A stretch of DNA of 64,000 bases from Nitrospina sp. (GCA_018653085.1 JABIAY010000035.1:1-64000), one strand, 5' to 3'. Positions 9,879 to 21,779 are shown, counted from the stretch's first letter. Program-made: numbers and translations. The notes: generated by a model from the letters alone, not told the origin.

Positions 9879-10412
9879 TTACATTCCCAGTTTCTGGGGA
9901 TAGATGGCTTCTGCCACCTCAGGGCCTTCCAGCCGGGTTTTGTGTTTCGTGGTGGATATCAGGTAGGTCTCGTCCGAATGCAGGCGTTGCTCCAGATTTT
10001 CAAAATGAACTTTAATAGGTTTGGATGAAATATCTTCATCCAATTTCTGCGGGGCGATTATAAAATGTTTTTCCCCTAGTACATCCCGGTACTTGCGTTT
10101 CATATTCATTTTATAGGACTGGTAACCTGGAAGAACCTCTGCGCCGGCATAGGGCGTTTCGTTCAAAACTTTATAGTGATCAGGAATATAAACATTGGCA
10201 AAATAGTCGGAGCCGAGGGAATGATGAACCGTAGTCTTGACCTTCAAAATCCTCAGGTTCTCCTCAGTAGGAATCATATCCATTTTTACCCAATAGGCCC
10301 GGTCGTGAAAATTAAGGTTTTCAAGAAATACGATGCCATACAAGGCGTTAAACTTGAATTGCAAAAAAATGCCTAAAAATACCCACCCAAAGACTCTCCA
10401 GAATTTTCTCAC
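9879..10412 (-). CDS. Hypothetical membrane-anchored protein
   Basis: 177 aa ORF with N-terminal TM, directly upstream of the dnaJ-like gene on the same strand. Confidence 0.5.
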   Translation of the reverse strand: MRKFWRVFGWVFLGIFLQFKFNALYGIVFLENLNFHDRAYWVKMDMIPTEENLRILKVKTTVHHSLGSDYFANVYIPDHYKVLNETPYAGAEVLPGYQSYKMNMKRKYRDVLGEKHFIIAPQKLDEDISSKPIKVHFENLEQRLHSDETYLISTTKHKTRLEGPEVAEAIYPQKLGM

Positions 10413-10781
10413 TGCGATAAACCTCGTCCCTTTTTGATCTTTAATTGAGAAGGGCAGAATTGTACCCTTTAATACTCCTTCGGCAAATTATTATCCGGAA
10501 ATCATCGCAGAAAAGCAACTGGGTGTGAGGCTCGGAGTCACGAAATACACGGACTGATTGTGTGGAAATATTAATTTACACGATTGTGACCAATTATTGG
10601 TAGCGAACGGTTGACAGATTTACACTTAAAATGGTAGAAATTCCGCTTCTTGTGCACAAATGGGATATTAGAATTACACGGATTTTTTTGGCCCTGACTG
10701 TTCGTGTTTATTTTGAAACTCTTGTCACTTTTAAGATGATCACTCGTTAAAAACACTGAACGACTACCCGGAGCCCTTGAG

Positions 10782-13262
10782 ATGAAAACCTTGACCATTC
10801 AACAGAAAGTATATGGTGCTATTGCCATCTTGTCTCTTTTGGTGATTGCTTCCGGTTTTGTGATTGATCATTTTTCATCCAAAATTGCGAGAGATACAGA
10901 TGTTATTGAGGCTCTGGGACGTCAAAGAATGCTTTCCCAGGCAATGGGAAAAGCGGCCTTTGGGTATGCCATGGCCCAGGGTCGCTTAAAAACTATAGAG
11001 AACAAAACCCTGGCGTTGAACTCTTACATTACAAATATGCGGGGTGCTTACGCCAAGTCAATTATTAAAACCGCAAAATCCGTTAAGCTGGCTATCAGTA
11101 TGGATCCTGAGGGGGAGCCGCATCCTGCCGTACCTTTTCCTGCAACCTTTACCAGGGTGGTCAATGAGAAGTTTGGTAAAACCAGCGATTTGACAGTGAA
11201 TATTATTTCAGAGCAACCGATCAATCCCGCTCAAAATTTAAAATCGGACAGTGACCGGGCGGCCAATGATTTTTTAAAGCAAAACCCGGATAAAATTTTT
11301 ACCCGGACTTTTGAAGAAAACGGAAAGCTTTATGTTGGCATGTATACGGCTGACCTGGCTGTAGTGCCTGTCTGTGCGAGTTGTCATTCCAAGATGATGG
11401 GGAAGGATTTTAAAGTAGGGGATATGCTGGGTATTCGTAGTTATAAAACGGTTTTTTCTGAAGATATTGCTATCGGAAAAGCTGAATTGCATGTCCAGCT
11501 GGATGAATACGAAAACGCAAAAAAAGTATTTACTCAAACCTTACAGGCCGCAAAAAGCGGAGGAGAGTATCCTGCCAACCTGGAAATGACAAAAACGGCA
11601 AGGTTGGAGGCCATTGAGGATCCAGATGTACGGAATTTAATTACCGTGATTGAAAAACAGTTTGCAAAATTTTCCCGGTCTGTGGATAGTCTCGTCAAAT
11701 CAGAGGTGAACTCTCCCCCTTACCGTAAGGCGCAGGTTGATATCCAGACTGGCTCGAATGAGCTTCGAAGAGAGAGCCACGAATTGGTCAGCCTTTATCG
11801 TACTCATATCAATGACCTGAATCGGCGCAATATGGATTGGGCTAATACGGGTTCTGGACTGTTGGCACTGGTGATTCAAATAGGAATCGCTCTGTTCCTG
11901 ACGAAAGTGGTCATTCGTCCTATCCAGCGCACCTCCGCGGTATTAAGTCACACGGCCCAAGGTGACTTGAAGCAGGAAAGACTGCTGGTCACTTCTGACG
12001 ATGAAGTAGGGGTATTGAGTCAGTCCTGCAACACATTAGTTGAAGGGCTACAGAACTTCATCCGATATTCAGAGGAAATTCTGGCGGGAAAAAGTAGTCG
12101 ATCTGAGTTTGGCTTGAAGGGAGAGTTTGAAAGTTCCCTGGAAAGAATGGTTCAGCAGGGAGAAGAAAAGAAAAAGGCGGAAGAAAGAGAAAGAATGCTG
12201 GCCATCGAAACCCAGGAAAAAGAACGCCAAGAAGTCCATGAACAGGAAGAGAGACAAAAGCGGGAGAAGCAAGAGGTTCAGGAAAGGCAGGAAAAAGAAA
12301 GAAAATTAGCTAACGAGCTTCAGGCCAAGGTGGATAGCATGCTCGAAGTTGTTAGTGCCGCGGCTCAGGGGGACCTCACGAAAAGTGTTCCGGTAAAGGG
12401 GAGTGATGCCATCGGACAGATGGGAGAGGGACTCGGCGCTTTTTTTGAAGATTTGAGAGGCAGTATTTCCAAAATGGCTAAAACCGCGCAATCCCTGGGA
12501 GAATCCTCGACAGAATTGTCTTCGGTCAGTCAGCAAATGGCGGGTAACGCTGGTGAAACCTCCGCCCAGGCCAATGTGGTTTCCGCCGCTTCCGAGGAAA
12601 TCAGTCGAAACGTGCAGACGGTAGCCACCGGGACCGAAGAGATGAGCGCGAGTATCAAAGAGATATCAAGTAATGCCCAGGAAGCGGCAAGGGTGGCGGG
12701 TTCAGCGGTTAAAGTGGCCGAGACCACCAATGAAACCGTTGGTAAACTGGGAGAAAGCAGTGCGGAAATTGGAGAGGTTGTCAAGGTGATCAATTCCATT
12801 GCCGAGCAAACCAACCTGCTGGCGTTGAACGCGACCATTGAAGCGGCTCGGGCAGGGGAGGCGGGGAAAGGCTTTGCCGTTGTTGCCAACGAGGTCAAGG
12901 AACTGGCTAACCAGACCGCAAGAGCCACCGAGGAGATAGGCGGGAAAATCCAGGCCATTCAGACCGACGCCAAGAGCGCGGTAGACGCCATTGGTGAAAT
13001 CAGTATGGTTATCAATCAGATCAACGATATCTCCAACACGATTGCCAGCGCAGTTGAAGAACAAACTGCGACGACATCCGAAATTGGCCGGAATGTTAAC
13101 GAAGCGGCCAAGGGCAGTTCCGAAATCAATCAAAATATTGCTGGCGTGGCCCAGGCGGCAGAAAATACTTCCGCCGGGGTCAGCCAGACTCAAAAAGCCG
13201 CAGAACAATTACTCGCCATGGCCAGCGACCTGAAAAACCTGGTTGGTCAGTTTAAATACTAG
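10782..13262 (+). CDS. Methyl-accepting chemotaxis protein with DUF3365-like CxxCH periplasmic domain
   Basis: [10 protein letters not shown] in the periplasmic domain; HAMP-like segments; hairpin [36 protein letters not shown]. Confidence 0.9.
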   Translation: MKTLTIQQKVYGAIAILSLLVIASGFVIDHFSSKIARDTDVIEALGRQRMLSQAMGKAAFGYAMAQGRLKTIENKTLALNSYITNMRGAYAKSIIKTAKSVKLAISMDPEGEPHPAVPFPATFTRVVNEKFGKTSDLTVNIISEQPINPAQNLKSDSDRAANDFLKQNPDKIFTRTFEENGKLYVGMYTADLAVVPVCASCHSKMMGKDFKVGDMLGIRSYKTVFSEDIAIGKAELHVQLDEYENAKKVFTQTLQAAKSGGEYPANLEMTKTARLEAIEDPDVRNLITVIEKQFAKFSRSVDSLVKSEVNSPPYRKAQVDIQTGSNELRRESHELVSLYRTHINDLNRRNMDWANTGSGLLALVIQIGIALFLTKVVIRPIQRTSAVLSHTAQGDLKQERLLVTSDDEVGVLSQSCNTLVEGLQNFIRYSEEILAGKSSRSEFGLKGEFESSLERMVQQGEEKKKAEERERMLAIETQEKERQEVHEQEERQKREKQEVQERQEKERKLANELQAKVDSMLEVVSAAAQGDLTKSVPVKGSDAIGQMGEGLGAFFEDLRGSISKMAKTAQSLGESSTELSSVSQQMAGNAGETSAQANVVSAASEEISRNVQTVATGTEEMSASIKEISSNAQEAARVAGSAVKVAETTNETVGKLGESSAEIGEVVKVINSIAEQTNLLALNATIEAARAGEAGKGFAVVANEVKELANQTARATEEIGGKIQAIQTDAKSAVDAIGEISMVINQINDISNTIASAVEEQTATTSEIGRNVNEAAKGSSEINQNIAGVAQAAENTSAGVSQTQKAAEQLLAMASDLKNLVGQFKY

Positions 13263-13430
13263 CCCCTTGGCAGGGGAGGCAGATAGCAGAGACTCGTCAA
13301 GCTAAGAGTATCGTTGCTGAAAGTACATGGCATTCTGCCGTAGCAGTTATGACCTCTTCACCACCCTTCATGTTTCGCATGGGGTAAATTAGCAATAGCC
13401 CTGCTAGCGGACAACAACTCACCCCGGCAG
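13262..13430. repeat. Probable degraded copies of the dispersed intergenic repeat (copy C)
   Basis: Directly after the MCP stop: CCCCTTGGCAGGGGAGGCA...ATCGTTGCT..., then CACCACCC...CATGGGG...AGCAATAGCCCTGCTAGC. Partial similarity to copy A and its reverse complement. Confidence 0.4.
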
Positions 13431-13527
13431 ATAAAGTGCCTGCCAGTAGTCACACGCTTGGTGGTTCCTCCCTCTCAATACTTCTTGTTGTACAAAATCC
13501 CATTTTTTTACAGGTATTTTTTTTTGC

Positions 13528-13555
13528 TTGCCTAAATAGTGTCTTAGTGTATAGT
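13528..13555 (+). promoter_or_regulatory. Candidate sigma70-like promoter for MCP2
   Basis: TTGCCT-16 bp-TATAGT upstream of the 13704 ORF. Confidence 0.35.
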
Positions 13556-13703
13556 CCGTCTACCGCCACTGAATTACATTGGATTGCATTGATTATTAAT
13601 TGGGGCGGCATTGTCTTTTTTTCTGACTACCAAATAAAGGGTAGGGTTTTGTCGCTGGATTTTTGATTTACTTATCAAGCAATAGCATTCGGGGAGGCTA
13701 ACA

Positions 13704-16157
13704 ATGAACGAAGATATTTTAAAACAACATTTGGGAAAAATCATGTTCTCCATTGTAGGAATTTTGGGGATCAGTCTTGTTGGTTTGATCATTTATATCT
13801 CCAATGCGAGCTTGAGTAATACCATCAACGCCAGTAAAGAGAATGCGGTTTCCATCATCGATCAATATAAAACCCTGCGTGGATATTATGTGAAAAGCAT
13901 CATCAAGAAGGTTAAAGCCAATGAGACGGGCTTGAAAATTTCTTACGATCATAAAAAAATGAAGGATGGCATTCCGCTTCCCGCCACCTTGATTCACGAT
14001 ATGAGTGAACTGCTGAGTAAAAAAAGTGGAGAAAATGTCAAATTAAAACTTTATAGCGAATACCCCTTCCCGAACAGGGCGGATCGGAAACTGGATGAGT
14101 TTGGCAAACAGGCGATGGCATTTTTCAAGAATGAGCCTGACTCTCCATTTGTGAAGCAGGAAAAATACGAGGGCATGGATGTGGTTCGCGTTGCGGTGGC
14201 AGACAAAATGATCGCCAAAGCCTGTGTGAACTGCCACAACAGCCGACACGATACTCCCAAAAATGATTGGAAGCTGAACGATGTCCGGGGCGTGCTGGAA
14301 GTCATTTCTCCCATCAGTAGTCAGCTTGCCAATAACAGTTCCATGCTGAACAAGGTGATCGGCATAACTTTGTTTGCGGTAGCCCTTGTAGTCCTGATGG
14401 TAGCCGGGATCTGGTTTTTCATGAAATCAATGAAGAGGACCGAAACCGAGACGGCGAAAATCGTATCGATGATGGAAAATACCACCAGTGCCACCCTTTT
14501 CGCCGACAGGAATTTTGACATTCAATATATTAATCCTGAGTCGCAAAGGCTACTCGAAAAGTTGAGGGATGTTCTGCCTGTTAAACCGGATCAGATATTC
14601 GGCCAGTCCATGGATATTTTTCACAAAAATCCTGCGGCACAGAGAAAAATTTTGGAAGACCCGAGAAACCTGCCTTACAGCGCCACGGTTATCGTTGGGG
14701 TGGAGACGATTACCCTGACGGCCAGTGCGGTCATCGACCAGAACAATAATTACCTGGGGCCGATGATTTCCTGGGAAGTTGTGACAGAGAAAGTGAAAGC
14801 CGACCAGGCAATGGCGCAAATTGTGGGACTGGTCGAAAACAATCCTGTCAACATGATGTACGCCGATAAGGACTTGAATTTGGCCTACCTCAACCCAGCT
14901 GGTCAAGCTGTCTTAAAAACTGTGGAAAATGTGATCGGCATAAAAGTGGATGATATGGTGGGTAAATCTATAGATGTGTTCCATAAGAACCCTGCCGGAG
15001 CCAGGAAAATTCTCTCGGACCCGAGAAACCTTCCCCACAGGGCAGAGATTATGGTGGGCGAAGCCACTCTCGATTTGTTGGTATCCGCTCTTTACGATGA
15101 CGAGCAAAACTATCTTGGGCCGATGGTCACCTGGGAAAACATCACCGAGAAGCTTCAGAAAGAACAGGAAACCCGTGATCTGATTGAAAGAGACCGCCAG
15201 CAGGCTGAAGACTTGCAACATAAGGTTGATGGCATGCTGGTGGTGGTGGACTCTGCCGCACAAGGCGACTTGACCAATGCTATTGAGGTCAAGGGAGAGG
15301 ATGCCATTGGCAAGATGGGAGAAGGACTCAATAAGTTTCTTACCGATATGCGGGGCAATGTTTCCAGCATAGCCGATATGGCAAAAAACCTTGCGGGTTC
15401 CTCTGAAGAAATGAATGCGGTGAGCCAGGAAATGGCGGGTAATGCCGAGGAAACCACAGCCCAGGCAAACGTAGTATCTGCCGCATCGACAGAGATCAGC
15501 AAGAATGTTCAAACGGTGGCCACCGGAGCAGAAGAAATGGGGGCCAGTATCAAGGAAATTGCCCAGAATGCCAACGAAGCGGCAAGGGTGGCTGGCAGTG
15601 CTGTGAAAGTTGCGGAAACCGCCAATGATACGGTCGGGAAACTGGGCCAGAGCAGTGCCGAAATTGGTCAGGTGATCAAGGTCATTACCTCGATTGCGGA
15701 ACAGACCAATCTACTGGCCCTTAACGCCACCATTGAGGCGGCCCGGGCAGGGGAGGCTGGAAAAGGCTTTGCGGTGGTTGCCAACGAGGTTAAAGAACTG
15801 GCCAATCAAACTGCGCAAGCGACCGATGAGATCAGTTCAAAAATCCAGGCGATCCAGACGGATACGGAAGGCGCGGTTGGAGCGATCGAAGAAATCAGCA
15901 AGGTGATCAACCAGATCAACGATATCTCCAATACCATTGCCAGTGCGGTGGAGGAACAAACGGCCACGACAGCTGAAATCAGCCGCAATGTCAATGAAGC
16001 GGCAACAGGGTCGGATGAGATCGCCCGTAATATTTCCGGGGTGGCTCAAGCCGCTCAGGATACCTCAGCAGGGATCGGTAGAAACCAGGCCGCCGCCAAT
16101 GAATTAGCCAATATGGCAGATGAATTGCAAAAACTGGTTAGCCGGTTCAAATACTAA
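13704..16157 (+). CDS. Methyl-accepting chemotaxis protein with DUF3365-like CxxCH domain and two PAS-like repeats
   Basis: [10 protein letters not shown]; duplicated PAS-like units ([18 protein letters not shown] / [18 protein letters not shown]); MCP signalling hairpin. Confidence 0.9.
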   Translation: MNEDILKQHLGKIMFSIVGILGISLVGLIIYISNASLSNTINASKENAVSIIDQYKTLRGYYVKSIIKKVKANETGLKISYDHKKMKDGIPLPATLIHDMSELLSKKSGENVKLKLYSEYPFPNRADRKLDEFGKQAMAFFKNEPDSPFVKQEKYEGMDVVRVAVADKMIAKACVNCHNSRHDTPKNDWKLNDVRGVLEVISPISSQLANNSSMLNKVIGITLFAVALVVLMVAGIWFFMKSMKRTETETAKIVSMMENTTSATLFADRNFDIQYINPESQRLLEKLRDVLPVKPDQIFGQSMDIFHKNPAAQRKILEDPRNLPYSATVIVGVETITLTASAVIDQNNNYLGPMISWEVVTEKVKADQAMAQIVGLVENNPVNMMYADKDLNLAYLNPAGQAVLKTVENVIGIKVDDMVGKSIDVFHKNPAGARKILSDPRNLPHRAEIMVGEATLDLLVSALYDDEQNYLGPMVTWENITEKLQKEQETRDLIERDRQQAEDLQHKVDGMLVVVDSAAQGDLTNAIEVKGEDAIGKMGEGLNKFLTDMRGNVSSIADMAKNLAGSSEEMNAVSQEMAGNAEETTAQANVVSAASTEISKNVQTVATGAEEMGASIKEIAQNANEAARVAGSAVKVAETANDTVGKLGQSSAEIGQVIKVITSIAEQTNLLALNATIEAARAGEAGKGFAVVANEVKELANQTAQATDEISSKIQAIQTDTEGAVGAIEEISKVINQINDISNTIASAVEEQTATTAEISRNVNEAATGSDEIARNISGVAQAAQDTSAGIGRNQAAANELANMADELQKLVSRFKY

Positions 16158-16185
16158 AGTTCCGAGCAAACTTGCAGATTTAAGA

Positions 16186-16236
16186 GCCCCGGTGAGGTGG
16201 GTACAAGCGTATCCAACCTGTCGGGGGCCTTTTTAG
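16186..16236 (+). terminator. Rho-independent terminator-like hairpin after MCP2
   Basis: GCCCCGGTGAGGTGGGTAC-AAGC-GTATCCAACCTGTCGGGGGC followed by CTTTTT. Confidence 0.65.
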
Positions 16237-16311
16237 GCACTCTTTTTGAAAAGTCCGTGTTCCAATCGTAATAACTTTTACTGTTTCTGTGAAAAAAGTT
16301 GCTAAATACAA

Positions 16312-16340
16312 TTGACATACCTATAGTGTAGTAATAATCC
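16312..16340 (+). promoter_or_regulatory. Candidate sigma70-like promoter
   Basis: TTGACA-17 bp-TAATCC ahead of the 16442 ORF. Confidence 0.35.
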
Positions 16341-16456
16341 TACATTGTTGCCGGGCGTGTTGTCAGGCTGAAATATATTTGTTCCATAAGTAAGATCGGG
16401 AAGTTCCGGTAATGCTGGTACTTTCAAACCTGTAAAATTATTTGGAGGGAGATATT

Positions 16457-17227
16457 ATGGGAAGGAATAGGTATTTCACAAAAACCCTGCCTTTTGGTTT
16501 GGCGCTCTTTATCGTGTCGCTTTTCTTTTCGGTTCCTGCGGCTACCGCTTTATCCGATGCTGATAAAACCGCTATCGGAACGGAAATCACCACGATTTAC
16601 CGGGCCGCACGCGGTGTTATCGCCAAAAGCCAGAAATTGATCAATGATGCTTCAAAAGGGGATAAAGGACTTTCTGCAGATGCGGTCATCGCAAAAACAA
16701 AAGAAAACTATAAAAAAGCAACAGGTGGCGATTTCAAAATGGCCGATGCCGGAAGCCTGAAGGGACAAACCCAGGCGGCGTTGATAGATGCCATCAAGAA
16801 TGTCATGAACGATGCCCAGTCACTGATCAATGAAAAGGGTAAAGGATTAAAAGGATTTCTCCCTGCAATATTTGCCAAACAGATGGGAGATGGTTTCAAT
16901 AAAAACATTAGTGGCAAAGCTTATATCAAACTGACGGCGCCCAAAAGTTATGTGAGGAACCGGGCCAACCGCCCAGACAAATGGGAAGCCAATGTCATTG
17001 AAAAAATGTTCAAGAGTGCGGGTTATGAGAAGAATAAAGTTCATACTGAAAACGCCAAGCATAAAGGCAAGGATGCGTTTCGACTCATACTTCCTGAGTA
17101 TTACAAAAAAGCCTGCCTGAATTGCCACGGTGAACCCAAAGGTGAGAAGGACATTACCGGTGGTAAAAAGGAAGGTGGCAAGCTGGGTGAGTTGGGTGGA
17201 GCCATCAGCTTTGTGATTTATAACTAG
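16457..17227 (+). CDS. Secreted stand-alone DUF3365-like (CxxCH) protein
   Basis: Signal peptide [43 protein letters not shown] near the C-terminus. Start taken at the second Met of the 16442 ORF, after the GGAGGGAG RBS. Confidence 0.8.
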   Translation: MGRNRYFTKTLPFGLALFIVSLFFSVPAATALSDADKTAIGTEITTIYRAARGVIAKSQKLINDASKGDKGLSADAVIAKTKENYKKATGGDFKMADAGSLKGQTQAALIDAIKNVMNDAQSLINEKGKGLKGFLPAIFAKQMGDGFNKNISGKAYIKLTAPKSYVRNRANRPDKWEANVIEKMFKSAGYEKNKVHTENAKHKGKDAFRLILPEYYKKACLNCHGEPKGEKDITGGKKEGGKLGELGGAISFVIYN

Positions 17228-17247
17228 AAAAAGGGGGGCGATTCGCT

Positions 17248-19203
17248 ATGAAGGGCTTTAATTTAAACATAGGAGCAAAAATCATACTGCTCAACGGTTT
17301 TGTTCTCCTTTTGTTGGCCGGATCTCTCCTTTATATTTTTAGCGAACTGGGTAAAGCGAATGCTGTGATCCAGGAACAGCAGGACACTATGGCGCATCTG
17401 GAGGCGGTTAGCACCGCCTCCAGTACTTTTTCACAATTGCGTTATTGGATGACAGATCTGGCGGTGAGCTGGCAGAATGAAGCCGAAGACAACGCTATGG
17501 CCAATAAGGCAAAACTGGATAAAATTTTAAAAGGTTTAAAGAAATCGGAACCTAAGTTGGTGGCTAAAATCCAGCCCAAGGTCGAGAATTTCACAGAAAA
17601 ACTGATGTCCTCGGTTGATGCTTATATCGATGAAAACCGTGTGCTGGGCAATTCCATGGTTTCCGATGGACGTAGTGAAGCTGTAAGTATTGATGAGGAA
17701 TTGAACAAGTTATTGTTGAAATCAAAAACCAGTGTTCATGCAGCGGGTAAAAGGGTGGTGGAAGCCAACGCCGCAATTCGAAATGTTTCCCTTATTTTAA
17801 TCGTTGTAGCCATTGTTTCTGGAGCTATTTTTTCCATTATGTTTTCACGTAACATCGCTAGAAGGCTTCAGAGACTTATGGTGTCCATGAAGACCATAGC
17901 TGAAGGCGATTTGAAGCAGGAAAACCTGGTCATTGAATCCACGGATGAAATTGGCCAACTGGGAATGGCCTATAACGATATGACCGATTCCATGCAACAG
18001 ATTGCCCGGCAGGCTGAAGACATTGCGGCAGGTAAGTTGGATGGGAATTATGATTTGAAAGGAGACCTGGCTGTTGCGTTCGAAAAAATGACTGAAGAGT
18101 TGGAGGAAAAGAAAAAGTCAGACGAAAGAGAAAGAGAACAGGCTATCGAACGCCAGGAAAAAGAGCGTCAGGAAGCTCAGGACTTGCAGGAAAGGCAGGA
18201 ACGTGAGCAACGCGAGATTCAGAAAAGACAGGAGCAGGAAAGAAAAGTGGCTCAGGAACTTCAGCATAATGTGGATAGCATGCTTGAAGTTGTTACCGCC
18301 GCCGCCGGAGGTGATCTCACCCAGGAAATTACAGTCAATGGAGATGATGCCATCGGTCAAATGGGCAGTGGGTTAAAGGCTTTTTTTGATAATCTCAGGA
18401 AGAATATTAAACAGATGGCTACCACGGCCCAGACTCTGGCTTCCTCTTCAGAGGAGATGACCTCAGTCAGTCAGGAAATGGCTGGAACGGCTGAAGAAAC
18501 TTCGGCCCAGGCCAATGTTGTTTCGGCCGCCTCCCATGAGGTTAGCAAAAACGTGCAAACAGTTGCTACGGGAACGGAGGAAATGGAATCCAGCATCAAG
18601 GAGATTGCTCAAAATGCTAATGAAGCGGCAAGAGTAGCCGCATCGGCGGTTCAGGTTGCTGATTCTGCGAATACCACGATTTCAAAATTAGGTGAAAGTA
18701 GTGCTGAAGTGGGGCAGGTCGTCAAGGTAATCACTTCCATTGCAGAACAAACCAACCTTCTGGCCTTGAATGCCACCATCGAAGCCGCGAGGGCCGGTGA
18801 AGCGGGTAAAGGTTTTGCGGTGGTTGCCAATGAGGTTAAAGAACTGGCCACCCAAACTGCGAGAGCCACCGATGAGATCAGTTCCAAAATTCAGGCTATC
18901 CAAAATGATACGGGCAGTGCCGTTGATGCGATAGGGGAAATCAGCATGATCATCAACCAGATCAATGATATTTCCAATACCATTGCCAGTGCTGTTGAAG
19001 AACAGACTGCAACCACGGCTGAGATTGGTCGTAATGTGGGTGAGGCCGCGCAAGGCACTACTGAAATCACCGAGAATATCAACGGTGTGGCTCAGGCCGC
19101 CAAAGACACCTCGCAGGGAATTGGTCAGACTCAGACTGCTGGCAACGAACTGGCAAAAATGGCTGCGGACCTGCAAACTCTGGTAAGCCAATTTAAATAT
19201 TGA
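17248..19203 (+). CDS. Methyl-accepting chemotaxis protein (no heme motif)
   Basis: Two TMs, helical sensor domain, HAMP, long charged linker, MCP signalling domain. Confidence 0.92.
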   Translation: MKGFNLNIGAKIILLNGFVLLLLAGSLLYIFSELGKANAVIQEQQDTMAHLEAVSTASSTFSQLRYWMTDLAVSWQNEAEDNAMANKAKLDKILKGLKKSEPKLVAKIQPKVENFTEKLMSSVDAYIDENRVLGNSMVSDGRSEAVSIDEELNKLLLKSKTSVHAAGKRVVEANAAIRNVSLILIVVAIVSGAIFSIMFSRNIARRLQRLMVSMKTIAEGDLKQENLVIESTDEIGQLGMAYNDMTDSMQQIARQAEDIAAGKLDGNYDLKGDLAVAFEKMTEELEEKKKSDEREREQAIERQEKERQEAQDLQERQEREQREIQKRQEQERKVAQELQHNVDSMLEVVTAAAGGDLTQEITVNGDDAIGQMGSGLKAFFDNLRKNIKQMATTAQTLASSSEEMTSVSQEMAGTAEETSAQANVVSAASHEVSKNVQTVATGTEEMESSIKEIAQNANEAARVAASAVQVADSANTTISKLGESSAEVGQVVKVITSIAEQTNLLALNATIEAARAGEAGKGFAVVANEVKELATQTARATDEISSKIQAIQNDTGSAVDAIGEISMIINQINDISNTIASAVEEQTATTAEIGRNVGEAAQGTTEITENINGVAQAAKDTSQGIGQTQTAGNELAKMAADLQTLVSQFKY

Positions 19204-19416
19204 TTTGAACAACAACCATATCTTGATCCTCGCGGAATCGGCATAATAGCTGGTTTCGCAAGGTTTCCTACGATTTATCCCAACCTTCTTTTAAAGCTTG
19301 AAAACCCGCATCGATTTTATTACATTGCGCCCTTCCACTTACCATTAAATAATTCGTAAAAACCCTGTAGATTTTATAGACTGAGGGCAATTGGGAATTT
19401 TTCAGGAAGGACGACC

Positions 19417-20031
19417 TTGAAGCAAGGAACTTTAATTGTTTTTGAAGGAATAGACGGAACAGGAAAAAGCACTCAGTGTGGTCTGCTGGCAAAGTCGTTG
19501 AGCGAAATGGAGGTGCCCAATATTGCTTTGGCTGAGCCAACCCGAGGAGCATGGGGGATGAAAATTCGCAAGCTTCTCAGCGATGGCAGGCAAGGTATCA
19601 GTCCCCAGGAGGAGTTGAGTTGGTTTATCAATGACCGTAAGGAAGATATTGAAAAGAATATTATGCCGGCGTTAAAGGAAAATATAGCGGTACTCATGGA
19701 TCGGTATTATTTTTCAACGGCGGCTTATCAGGGAGCTTTAGGTTTGGAGCCCGATCAAATTCGCCTGGAAAATGAAAAATTTGCTCCGGTTCCGGATCGA
19801 GTTTTAATTTTTTTGACTTCCCCTGAAAAATGTTTAGAGAGAATTGAATCATCCCGAGATCAGAAAAGTGCTTTTGAGAAACTGGACTATTTGAAAAACG
19901 TCCAGAAAATTTTTAAAAGTTTTAGCGGACCCAATATAAGGTTTATAGAGAGTGTTGGCTCAATTTCGGATGTTCATGAAAAAGTTTTGGCGGCGACAGA
20001 TGACTTGTTTGATTTTGGCCTAAAATTATGA
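19417..20031 (+). CDS. tmk: Thymidylate kinase
   Basis: LIVFEGIDGTGKSTQ; DRYYFSTAAYQGALGL. Confidence 0.92.
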   Translation: MKQGTLIVFEGIDGTGKSTQCGLLAKSLSEMEVPNIALAEPTRGAWGMKIRKLLSDGRQGISPQEELSWFINDRKEDIEKNIMPALKENIAVLMDRYYFSTAAYQGALGLEPDQIRLENEKFAPVPDRVLIFLTSPEKCLERIESSRDQKSAFEKLDYLKNVQKIFKSFSGPNIRFIESVGSISDVHEKVLAATDDLFDFGLKL

Positions 20032-20582
20032 AACGAATTGTATTGGCAATCACAGGAGCAAGTGGGGTTTGTTATGGCAAGCGGCTTTTCGATTGCCTTA
20101 AAACCAAAGCAGAAGTTCATGTGATCATTTCGGAGCGAGGCGCTGAATTGTTGAAGCTTGAGTTGAACCTGGCTCCCTCCTATTTTTCTGGTGAGCAGGT
20201 GACCCTGCATAAAACTTCACGCATGAATAGTTCCATTGCCAGTGGTTCTTTTCATGTTGACGCAATGGTAGTGGTGCCCGCAAGCATGGGGACGGTGGGA
20301 AGAATCTCTGCCGGTGTGTCAGGAACCCTGATTGAACGTGTTGCGGATGTTATGTTAAAGGAAAAACGGAAATTGATAATTGTTCCCCGTGAAACTCCTT
20401 TTAGCACCATCCACCTAAAAAATCTTCTGGCCCTCGATCAGGCAGGAGCGGTGATACTTCCTGCATCTCCCGGATTTTATCAGGGGCAGGATTCCCTGGA
20501 AAGCCTGGTAGACTTTGTTGTCGCTCGAATTCTCGACCAGTTGGGAATGGAACAAGACCTTCTTAATCCCTATGAGCCGTAA
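20028..20582 (+). CDS. ubiX: UbiX-family flavin prenyltransferase
   Basis: VLAITGASGVCYGKRLFDCL; VVPASMGTVGRISAGVSGTLIERVADVMLKEKRKLIIVPRETPFSTIHLKNL. Confidence 0.92.
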   Translation: MKRIVLAITGASGVCYGKRLFDCLKTKAEVHVIISERGAELLKLELNLAPSYFSGEQVTLHKTSRMNSSIASGSFHVDAMVVVPASMGTVGRISAGVSGTLIERVADVMLKEKRKLIIVPRETPFSTIHLKNLLALDQAGAVILPASPGFYQGQDSLESLVDFVVARILDQLGMEQDLLNPYEP

Positions 20583-20588
20583 AATGTG

Positions 20589-21779
20589 ATGATTTACCTT
20601 GATAATGCCGCCACCACTCCTATGGATGAGGAGGTTGTAGGGCGGATGAATGATTCCATGCGCGATTTTTTCGCCAATAGCGGAACGCCTTACCGAATAG
20701 GTTTGGATGCGAAACGCCTCATTGAAAAATCAGCTGAATCGATTGCGGAATATCTCGGGATTCCTTCAACACACCGTATTGTTTTTACCAGCGGTGGAAC
20801 GGAGTCCAATAATCTTTTCATTAAGGGATTGTGTTTCCCCGACAAGAAAACCGCTTTCCTGGATCTGGAGCATCCAAGTGTTACCGAGAGTCTTGCGTTC
20901 CTGCAACAGTTTGGCAATGAACCGTTTTCTCTACTGCCTTTTCAAAAGGAAGGTCGGCTTGACTTAAACTCGATTTCCACTTTGGGGGGGGAACGTGTGA
21001 AGCTTCTTTGCCTTTCTCATGTGAACAATGAGTTAGGCACGGTGAATGATCCTTTACAAATTATTTCTGCTTTGGCAAAAGAATCTCCACAAACCAAGCT
21101 GTTTCTGGATGGAGTGCAGGCAATAGGCAAACTAAAATTAGACCCCGATATGTGGAAGGGTCTTGCGGGTTATTCGATTTCGGGTCACAAGATTCATGGG
21201 CCAAAAGGCATCGGTCTGCTGATTTATGATTCAAGGCTGGTTCTTAATCCGCAAATGCACGGAGGAAAACAGCAGTTCGGTGTTCGTTCCGGCACTCTTC
21301 CATTACCGCTGATCGTGGGACTGGAAACAGCCATCAAACTTGCTGTAGCGCGAACCGAACAAACTCAAAAATATCTTCAGGGCCTATGCCGCCATTTGGT
21401 TCAAGGGCTTAAAAATATACAGGAACGGTTACCTGAACTGAAGATTTGTTTCAACTCACTTGTTGATGGAGATGTGACACGCCAGTCACCGGGGATGGTT
21501 AATTTTTCCTTTCCTCCCGTTGAGGGGGAAGTCATCCTGCATCACCTGGAGGAAAAAAATATTTTTGTGGGATTGGGTAGTGCCTGCAGTGCTCACTCCA
21601 AAAAACCTTCCAGAATTCTTATGGGAATCGGGTTGAGTGAAGAACAGGCCCGGTGCAGTTTACGGGTTTCCTTTTCTCACAACAATACAACTGATGAAAT
21701 CGACCAGTTTCTGGAGGCTTTTGCGAAAGCCTATCAGGCTCTTTACGCAACTTTTTTGCATAAGGCGGAACATCGATGA
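20589..21779 (+). CDS. Cysteine desulfurase (NifS/IscS family)
   Basis: IYLDNAATTPMDEEV; SISGHKIHGPKGIGLL (PLP Lys); GLGSACSAHSKKPSRIL (active-site Cys). Confidence 0.9.
   Translation: MIYLDNAATTPMDEEVVGRMNDSMRDFFANSGTPYRIGLDAKRLIEKSAESIAEYLGIPSTHRIVFTSGGTESNNLFIKGLCFPDKKTAFLDLEHPSVTESLAFLQQFGNEPFSLLPFQKEGRLDLNSISTLGGERVKLLCLSHVNNELGTVNDPLQIISALAKESPQTKLFLDGVQAIGKLKLDPDMWKGLAGYSISGHKIHGPKGIGLLIYDSRLVLNPQMHGGKQQFGVRSGTLPLPLIVGLETAIKLAVARTEQTQKYLQGLCRHLVQGLKNIQERLPELKICFNSLVDGDVTRQSPGMVNFSFPPVEGEVILHHLEEKNIFVGLGSACSAHSKKPSRILMGIGLSEEQARCSLRVSFSHNNTTDEIDQFLEAFAKAYQALYATFLHKAEHR

Noticed and set aside
12069-13208. Several antisense ORFs over MCP1 (also over MCP2 and MCP3)
   Set aside because: Same antisense frames recur over all three homologous MCP signalling domains, as expected from codon composition of conserved coding sequence.
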